Below, in pieces: positions 56,916 through 64,000 of a DNA stretch of 64,000 nucleotides (position 1 is its first letter; every line of letters begins with the position of its first letter). The notes under the pieces were generated by a model. That model was given only the letters and a program-made list of their open reading frames with translations, did no database searches and had not been told where the DNA came from. The position numbers were made by a program, and so were the translations under genes. The stretch is from Trigonopsis variabilis (taxonomy: Eukaryota > Ascomycota > Trigonopsidomycetes > Trigonopsidales > Trigonopsidaceae), in the NCBI GenBank assembly GCA_003707065.3, contig PPXM03000003.1, positions 186,001 to 250,000 on the forward strand, in the 5' to 3' direction.

Positions 56916-59900
56916 GGTTTGAGTATCAGAGGCCTTTTGGGTTTTAAAGTTCCTCATTAGACCTAAGGAGATAAATTCTGAAAAGGATGCCGGTTCTCTT
57001 GTGTGAATATGCCGAAGGTTCATCGAAGGAGCTCTCTGCTTGGTGAGCAATCTATAGAATAAGAACATATGCATTGTAAAATTTGTACATTGATGAAGGG
57101 AGCTAGCTTTGTTGCGGGCTTACCTTTTGAAAGCCTCTCGGTTACAGCAAGGCCGTTAATAGGAGGACACGGCAAATTTAACAGAAATTTTGTTATGGGG
57201 AGATTTCGACCCAAGTAGCTCTAACCGGAGGAGGTCATAAGACCTCAAGAATTTTTCAAGTCTTTTTATGAGCTGTGCTGATACGCTAAGAGCTACCGAC
57301 TGATATGATGTGACTCAATCAACATTATAGGATTATCAAATATGTGAAAAAATCGCCACTAAAGCCGTCGGTGTTGCTCTTTTGAGACTATGACACTCTC
57401 GTTGGTTGAAGTCAGTTAATGAAGCCGACGTAAATTCGGGTAGGATTTGCGTCACTTTCCTCCCCACCGGAAACAACAGCCCTCGTTTTGCTTTCCTCTC
57501 TTCTTTCGAATTCTAGGATGTATCCATCGAGAAGACAGATAGAAAAAGGATAAAAAATATTATTACACGAAAGAATGTCTCCGCGTTTTAGCTTGATTAT
57601 GAATATCCATCCCCATAAAAAAATTGCTAGAGGCGTAAAATTCAGTCTCACAGAATTCGCGATGCGAGTGGTTGCTAACTTTTGTCATCTGATAATTGGG
57701 AAGACTTTACCGTTATCTTGGATCCGCAATAGACTTCGTCGCGGGTTAGCTTGATCGTGCCTTCTCCGTACCGCGTGTGCTACGCACAGAGTTGAGCTTT
57801 CTCCACATGTCTGCACCCCTTTGAAGTCTCTATTATAAAAGAGATCCGCTTTATCATCCTTTTCTTATCAATAACTTGATTCATACATTCATCAAATTGC
57901 CGGTTGATTTTCTTCGGTTCATTTATATCTTCACGTGCAGATGCCTACATTAGACGGTATCTAAGGGACACTTGAGGAAAGGAGAAGAATGAGATGGGAA
58001 ATCTTCGATATTTGGCTTTTTCATCTTCGATGCCAGCACTCTTTCTTGTAAGAAGACTCGTAACCAATAAGAAGAACCTAATAAAAGTATGTATGGCTAT
58101 TTTTCTGTATAAGCGCTATCTATTTGGGATATTGGGATATCAACAGCATTAAAAGGAAAGTTGAGAGTTAATCGAATACGAGAGCAGGAGATTGGAAAAG
58201 GCAACCTTATTCATAGTCGTGGATGCGGAACGTGGTGCCTTTTAGATTAGTTTACTTAGGAAAAAGAAGTTTTACTATCAGATGTGAATTTCAATGGTTG
58301 AGCGGAGCAGAAATCTTACAACATTTGTGAGGAAGCTGGACTATGTCACATACAATTAAATAGATTCCATTATTATGAACTTATGGAATTAATTGTTAGA
58401 TATATAAACGTCCTTATACAGTGACAAAGGAGGCTCGCAACAAGAAACAGAAAATATCCCCACGGAAGTTTCGAGAGGTAATTCACGATCGAGTGTCAGA
58501 GGACAAACAGAGGAGGAATATTCCACCGAAAGAATCTTTTCGCGTTCATTTTAAAAACCAAGCAGTGGGTAGAAATTAAAGAGTTGGAAGAGTTACTGAG
58601 AAGCTTGGAGGAAGAGAAGATTAAATCAACCTTGAATTCTCTTCTTTTCAACCGATTTAAATGTTGATTAGAAAGGAATTGCTTACATTTTTTAATATTT
58701 TTGTTCCTTCGATAGATTCATTCGGGCTCGAGCCAAAAGACGGGGTGATCCAATGAGGAGGACTATTGACTTCGAGCCGATCACCTTTGCATTTCTTCGA
58801 GATCGCCAAAGGCCACGATAAGAGAAAACTTTAAAGTAAAAGGACATTATGTTTAGAAAACGAAAGCTTTCTCACTAGCAGGAACTAAAATGAGATAGCT
58901 GAAGAGGATCTGCGTCTGTCAAGATCTGCAATGAAAAGAAAATTGCTATGACTCGGAGCAGGCTGACCAATCTTGGATCACACTCGTGAAGCTGGTAACG
59001 GCCGAAACGACAAAAAGAGGGGTAGCACCTTTTTAGTCCAATACGGCAAAGGTTCGCCGAACAAGCATTTAATTTCGGCTCGTGGGAAGATCTTTTATAG
59101 GCATATTCCAGATTGGGAGATCTGAGGCACTAGGCTATATAAGGATATATAATATGCAAAATAGGAATAATTGTAACTTGTTGTCGAAATGACGCTTAGC
59201 CTATTTTAGCCATCTTCGTAGATCCAAATAAAGACAACAAAGCACTGTCCAGCCTTTGCACATCCGCCGATATGTCCAGAAATCTCGATCCGTCCAAGGA
59301 TCTGACACCAAGAACCTGATCGGAGTCATTGAGCCAACCTCCATGAAAATTTTTGCTGATCAATCAATGCTGAGAGCGAGAGAGACAAAGACCATAGGGC
59401 TCAGGTTTCTGAGAAAAGGCCCGAGTTGAAGTAATTAAGCTGTATACGAGCAATTAACTGCTCAAGAAAGACCAATTCGCCCTCCGTCATTACTCGGGGC
59501 ACTGCCCGCTGGAACTGGCAAATCGGAGTTTAAGGTATGAATATGCTTTCATTAGGAAAGAAATTACGGTCATCAGGAGAAGTTGAGGTCTTCTACAAAA
59601 TAAAGAGAGTAAAGGGAACGTAAAAGGTTGGTTAGATAGACTAAACCTTTATAAACGTCGGCAAACATTTAGGCGAAGGTCCTTTGTTTACGGACAAAAT
59701 CGGGCATAGGGACAAGTTCCTGGATTCTCGGTTGGTCGTAGTATGGCCCAGGACTAATGACGCTAAGCCAAATATTCCTCGATGAAATGACTCAAAAAGG
59801 AAAGACCTCAATGTTCTTTCTGCGGAAACGGGCCATTAACCTTTGATAGCCACTAGAACCTTTTTGGTTTAACCGAAAGCCAAGGCGATGGTAACTCGAT

Positions 59901-60211
59901 TGAAACTCAGCCCCTTAAAGAGTAATGGAATAATTGCACACGCCTAGCACTCCAGATAGACTAGATTTGATAAGCATTGTTTAATTTGAATGTGTAAGAG
60001 CTTTAAAATATGTCTCCGGCTTCCCGCTACGATCCATTAGGAATGCTATTTTAAGCTTAGAGCCCAACGTGAAGGAACGGACTTGAATGGCCAAATGAGG
60101 ACAGTCCAGATTTTGGCCTCGCTTCCATTGGTACCAAAGAGTGCTAACGGATCGGGCCTAGCTTGATCCAAGGGACGGAATAAAATTTCCTCTCCTTTTC
60201 GTGGCGGAATT

Positions 60212-60220
60212 TATATATAA
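60212..60220 (+). promoter_or_regulatory. TATA box of the surface-protein gene
   Basis: TATATATAA 81 bp before the ATG at 60301, inside an otherwise mixed-composition promoter. The position suits a TATA-driven, regulated gene. Confidence 0.45.
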
Positions 60221-60300
60221 ACAGTTCTCCTAAGTTATGCGAGGCACTGGTGGCAAGTCTCTCCTCTCGTATACCCAAGCTCATTGAGTTTATAGACACA

Positions 60301-63300
60301 ATGGTAGGTTTACCCGATCATTTGGACACACTGACTGTCAGAAATTGACAAGCTTATTTGCCTCTACTCTTTTCACGGCAGTTGCCCTCGCCGACACATG
60401 TGTCATTTCAACCTTTTCCCAATATCCTTGTGCCCAGGATATTGCGTATAGTACTGGAACTCCTTCGCTGAAGACGCTACAAGCTGTGGGAGCAAAGAAA
60501 ATCTCTAGTACGCAATGGAACGTCACTTATCATGTTGCAATTAATTCTGGAAGTGCTACTAATGACGACCTTTTCCAAGTTAAAGTCATTTCACCTTATA
60601 CATGGCTGATGTATTCGAACCAAAATCCTTCTTTTCCTTCCTATTACAATGAGGATCAAAACTGGGCGCAGGACTACACTATTGATATCACAGTTACTCC
60701 AGAAGTTATAAACGGCTTATACTGTTTTAGTGGTCTTATGATACAGTATGACTGGGAAAATAACTACTTCAACTCTTACGATTATTCAACTGGTTGCAGT
60801 TCTGGTAACAATGCTCGAGGCGTGTGCTGGGATCCTAATGCCGCGTGCAGTATTGTATCTCAAAGCGCTACTGCTGTTCTGAGCCCTAGTTCTGCGCGAA
60901 CGTCTACTTCTACTTCTTCTTCTACCTCACCTTCTACAACACACACTACCTCTTCAAGCACAACTACTGCTGCTGTCGCTACTTCATCTGGTGCTTCTTC
61001 TGGTCAATGCGGACAGGCTACCACCTTTGAATCAGCGTGTTCTTCTAGTGTCACTTTTGCTGCTGGAACACCTCCTGGTACATTGACTCCTGTTTCTGCG
61101 ATTCAGATCTCTGAGAGTGAGTGGAATATCACATACCACATTACTCTTGATTCCAGCTGGGCTGCTAATGGAAATCTCGTGACAGTCGAGATTACCTCTC
61201 CTTACGATTGGCTCCTCTTTTCCACTGCTGACTGGTGGGTTCCCTCTTACTATAGCAATGCTGAATCATGGGCCAAGGACTACACTATTGATGTTACCGT
61301 CACCCCAGAGGTTCAAGGAGATCTCTTGTGCTTTAGTGGTCTCTCGATCCACTACGATTGGCTCCAATCTATCTTCCCTTCCTATGATTATACAACCGGC
61401 TGCTCATCAACCGATAATGCTCCCGGGATTTGCTGGAATTCAGGCTGCTCTTCGAGTTCTAGCTCAACCGCTATATCATCTTCGCCCTCTACAAGTTCCA
61501 TTATTGCTGAAGCTACTACCTCACCTTCTACAACACACACTACCTCTTCCAGCACAACTACTGCTGCTGTCGCTACTTCATCTGGTGCTTCTTCTGGTCA
61601 ATGCGGACAGGCTACCACCTTTGAATCAGCGTGTTCTTCTAGTGTCACTTTTGCTGCTGGAACACCTCCTGGTACATTGACTCCTGTTTCTGCGATTCAG
61701 ATCTCTGAGAGTGAGTGGAATATCACATACCACATTACTCTTGATTCCAGCTGGGCTGCTAATGGAAATCTCGTGACAGTCGAGATTACCTCTCCTTACG
61801 ATTGGCTCCTCTTTTCCACTGCTGACTGGTGGGTTCCCTCTTACTATAGCAATGCTGAATCATGGGCCAAGGACTACACTATTGATGTTACCGTCACCCC
61901 AGAGGTTCAAGGAGATCTCTTGTGCTTTAGTGGTCTCTCGATCCACTACGATTGGCTCCAATCTATCTTCCCTTCCTATGATTATACAACCGGCTGCTCA
62001 TCAACCGATAATGCTCCCGGGATTTGCTGGAATTCAGGCTGCTCTTCGAGTTCTAGCTCAACCGCTATATCATCTTCGCCCTCTACAAGTTCCATTATTG
62101 CTGAATCTAGCAGTTCCTTTGAATCATCTCAGTCAACCAGTACTCTCTCTTTTCTCGAAACTACTACGGTAGTTACTATTTTCCCGGGATCACCTAGTTT
62201 CGAGGTGCCAGCTTTCCAGCCTGCCATTGCCACCTTTGTTACGAATGGTCTTGAAGTCAAAGAAGTTGTCTACTATACGACCATCGTCGAACAAGAAAGC
62301 TCTTCAGCTACTGTTACCCGCTCTTCTAGTCTCCATTCTTCCCAATCGACAAGTTCGCCTGCTGTTTTCACATCACCTGCTGCTTTCAGTTCCCCTACTT
62401 TTAGCTCACCTGTTGTTTTCAATTCGCCTGCTTTTAGCTCGCCTATTGCTTTGAGTTCGCATACTGCAGCTTTCAGTTCGCCTGCTTTTAGCTCACCTGT
62501 TTTCAGCTCGCCTGCTGCTTTGAGTTCCCCTGCTTTTAGCTCGCCTATTGCTTTGAGTTCGCATACTGCAGCTTTCAGTTCGCCTGCTTTTAGCTCATCT
62601 GTTGTTTTCAGCTCGCCTGCTGCTTTGAGTTCCCCTGCTTTTAGCTCACCTGTTGTTTTCAATTCGCCTGCTTTTAGCTCGCCTATTGCTTTGAGTTCGC
62701 ATACTGCAGCTTTCAGTTCGCCTGCTTTTAGCTCACCTGTTTTCAGCTCGCCTGCTGCTTTGAGTTCCCCTGCTTTTAGCTCACCTGTTGTTTTCAGCTC
62801 GCCTGCTGCTTTGAATTCCCCTGCTTTTAGCTCACCTGTTGTTTTCAATTCGCCTGCTTTTAGCTCGCCTATTGCTTTGAGTTCGCATACTGCAGCTTTC
62901 AGTTCGCCTGCTTTTAGCTCACCTGTTTTCAGCTCGCCTGCTGCTTTGAGTTCCCCTGCTTTTAGCTCACCTGTTGTTTTCAGCTCGCCTGCTGCTTTGA
63001 ATTCCCCTGCTTTTAGCTCACCTGTTGTTTTCAATTCGCCTGCTTTTAGCTCGCCTATTGCTTTGAGTTCGCATACTGCAGCTTTCAGTTCGCCTGCTTT
63101 TAGCTCACCTGTTGTTTTCAGCTCGCCTGCTGCTTTGAGTTCGCCTGCTTTTAGCTCACCTGTTGTTTTCAATTCGCCTGCTTTTAGCTTGCCTGCTTCC
63201 AGCTCACCTATTGCTTTGAGTTCGCCTGCTTTTAGCTCACCTGTTGTTTTCAATTCGCCTGCTTTTAGCTTGCCTACTGCTTCTTCCAGCTCACCTGTTG

Positions 63301-64000
63301 TTTTTAGCTCGCCTGCTGCAAGCCTTGAAGCTTCTAGTTCGCCCTCTCATTCAAGCACACCCTCTCTCTCCAGTGCAGGATACCCCCTTAGCTCAGGAGG
63401 TCCCTCTTCGTCTTTCTCTTCGATGAGATTCTGGAATCTTTCTTCTACTTTTATCGAAGGTAAGACGATGTCTTTCATGACTTTGACTAATGATCAAGCT
63501 ACCAGTTCTAGTCCAGCGATTCAAGTCACACCTGTTTTAACTATATCTACTACCGATTTAGCTCAGGTTTCCTCCGCCGCTACTAATGCACCTAATGGTA
63601 AGCTTGTAATATTTAGATCACTACTAATTAAAGGCCTATCAAGCGCCAATTCTGGTTTTCGTTCCTCTCGTTCTGTCGATCTATCTACGGAAATATCGTC
63701 TCACAGCTCTGCTGTTGTTTCTTCCGTAATTGTTCCAAGTGCTGCTCAAAACTTCGCTGCTACTTCGTCTGCCGCTGTTTCCAGTCTCGCTCGAGGCTCA
63801 GTTACTTCATCTTCTGCAGTTGTTTCAAGTCCTCCTCAAAGCTCAGTTGGTCAAAACTCTGCTGATACTTCCTCTGAAGCTGTTTCCAGTCTAGCTGGAA
63901 GCTCAGTTGCTTCATATTCTGCAGTTGTTTCTAGTTCGCTTCAAAGCTCAGTCGCTTCTTCCAGTCTAGCTGGAAGCTCAGTTGCTTCATATTCTGCAGT
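60301..64000 (+). CDS. Secreted Ser/Thr-rich repeat surface protein, partial
   Basis: Exon 1 is the start codon alone (60301-60303). After a 38-nt GTAGGT...GTCAG intron, exon 2 starts at 60342 and stays open to the window edge. The spliced N terminus MKLTSLFASTLFTAVALA is a clear signal peptide. Three modules of about 150 residues follow (about 60393-60860, 61005-61450, 61599-62044), each with conserved Cys, QWNVTYH/EWNITYH, a SPYxWL block, DYTIDxTVTPEV and YCFSGL/LCFSGL. Ser/Thr linkers separate them. From about 62360 a Ser-Pro minisatellite is encoded, then a Ser-rich stalk. Two in-frame intron-like stretches (63459-63497 and 63599-63634) may be spliced. It looks like a cell-wall adhesin; the module family is not one I recognise. 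Confidence 0.8.
60922..62105 (+). repeat. 594-bp tandem duplication of a protein module
   Basis: Unit 1 is about 60922-61515 and unit 2 about 61516-62105. They are nearly identical; I noted a single difference (tcaagc versus tccagc in the linker). 594 bp is 198 codons, so the reading frame is kept. The first module of the gene (60393-60860) is a diverged relative. Confidence 0.93.
62373..63330 (+). repeat. Coding Ser-Pro minisatellite with higher-order units
   Basis: Basic units of 15-18 bp encode FSSPA, FSSPVV and ALSSP-like peptides. A marker (atactgcagc) recurs at 62461, 62563, 62701, 62887 and 63073, giving higher-order spacings of 102, 138, 186 and 186 bp, all multiples of three. The two 186-bp units (62701-62886 and 62887-63072) are identical. 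Confidence 0.93.

Larger units (their letters stand above)
54657..60300. other. Gene-poor region of about 5.6 kb
   Basis: No frame above 90 codons and no recognisable domain. The best items are a 55-codon frame at 55334-55501, an inverted repeat at 56568/56883, a TATA-like promoter motif near 57831 followed by only tiny frames, and three protein-like stretches in different frames at about 58.4-58.85 kb. The density of stops and lack of recognisable exons contrast sharply with the rest of the window. It could be a non-coding, centromere-like, subtelomere-like or decayed-gene zone. Confidence 0.5.

Noticed and set aside
56820-57214. Two overlapping minus-strand frames (84 and 64 codons)
   Set aside because: They overlap the inverted repeat and each other in different frames, the longer has an ATG but no recognisable pattern, and I could not splice them convincingly.
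61258-62454. Leu-rich plus-strand frames in the surface-protein gene
   Set aside because: They are +1 shadows of the Ser/Thr-rich frame that carries the signal peptide and conserved modules; their composition is the expected shift of TCT/ACT-rich codons.
62273-63253. 326-codon minus-strand open frame with GELKAGELK-like repeats
   Set aside because: It is the reverse strand of the Ser-Pro minisatellite. The short repeat unit has no stop triplets in several frames, so an open antisense frame is automatic; it has no start context or flanking coding signal.

Overview
The window is 64 kb of gene-dense nuclear DNA from a fungus, most likely an ascomycete, and possibly an early-diverging (Taphrinomycotina-like) one. 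The fungal evidence is a GPI-type CRH cell-wall transglycosylase, DNA polymerase delta, Tof1, Gfa1, an Avt-type vacuolar transporter, Tsc13, Vhc1 and a large Ser/Thr-rich surface protein. Introns are numerous and very small: most of those I could place by reading frame are 33-46 nt, with GTAAGT-like donors and a CTAAC/TTAAC-like branch site near the acceptor. PYM, eIF3L and an NXT1/p15-type mRNA export cofactor are present, all of which budding yeast lacks; this fits a lineage that kept many introns. The species assignment is inference only.

Layout. 0-6.7 kb: CRH-type glycosidase, PYM homologue, a small membrane protein, a PAQR/Izh receptor and an unrecognised small gene. 7-12.8 kb: mitochondrial presequence protease Cym1 diverging from enoyl reductase Tsc13, then the DNA polymerase delta small subunit. 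12.8-16.5 kb: mitochondrial Met-tRNA synthetase, Nxt1, Pol I subunit Rpa14 and mitochondrial ribosomal protein bL34m. 16.6-22.5 kb: ZW10/Dsl1 tether subunit and a second M16 metalloprotease. 22.6-29.4 kb: vacuolar amino-acid transporter, a tiny spliced gene, Ytm1, a decayed Hsp20 copy and an intact Hsp20 gene with a heat-shock element. 29.5-38.6 kb: Gfa1, a Trm140-type tRNA methyltransferase, five-exon serine dehydratase and Vhc1. 39.4-43.5 kb: mevalonate kinase and farnesyltransferase alpha (convergent), then sideroflexin. 43.6-54.6 kb: a 73-bp tandem duplication, a REEP/HVA22-like protein, a TANGO2-like protein, eIF3L, a five-exon nitrilase-family amidohydrolase and Tof1.

54.6-60.3 kb is a gene-poor stretch of about 5.7 kb with an inverted repeat and only tiny unrecognised open frames. 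It borders a secreted, repeat-rich surface protein gene (60.3 kb to the window end) built from three copies of a Cys-containing module, two of them in a nearly identical 594-bp tandem duplication, followed by a Ser-Pro minisatellite with higher-order 186-bp units. This combination resembles a subtelomeric or fast-evolving surface-gene locus.

No operon-like system is expected in such a genome. Functional neighbours worth noting are Erg12/Ram2 (isoprenoid synthesis and prenylation), Cym1/Tsc13 (a divergent pair about 100 bp apart), and S-phase genes (Pol31, Tof1) carrying ACGCG/ACGCGT-type promoter motifs. All exon boundaries were derived by eye from splice motifs plus reading-frame and protein-family continuity. 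Exon sums were checked for divisibility by three.
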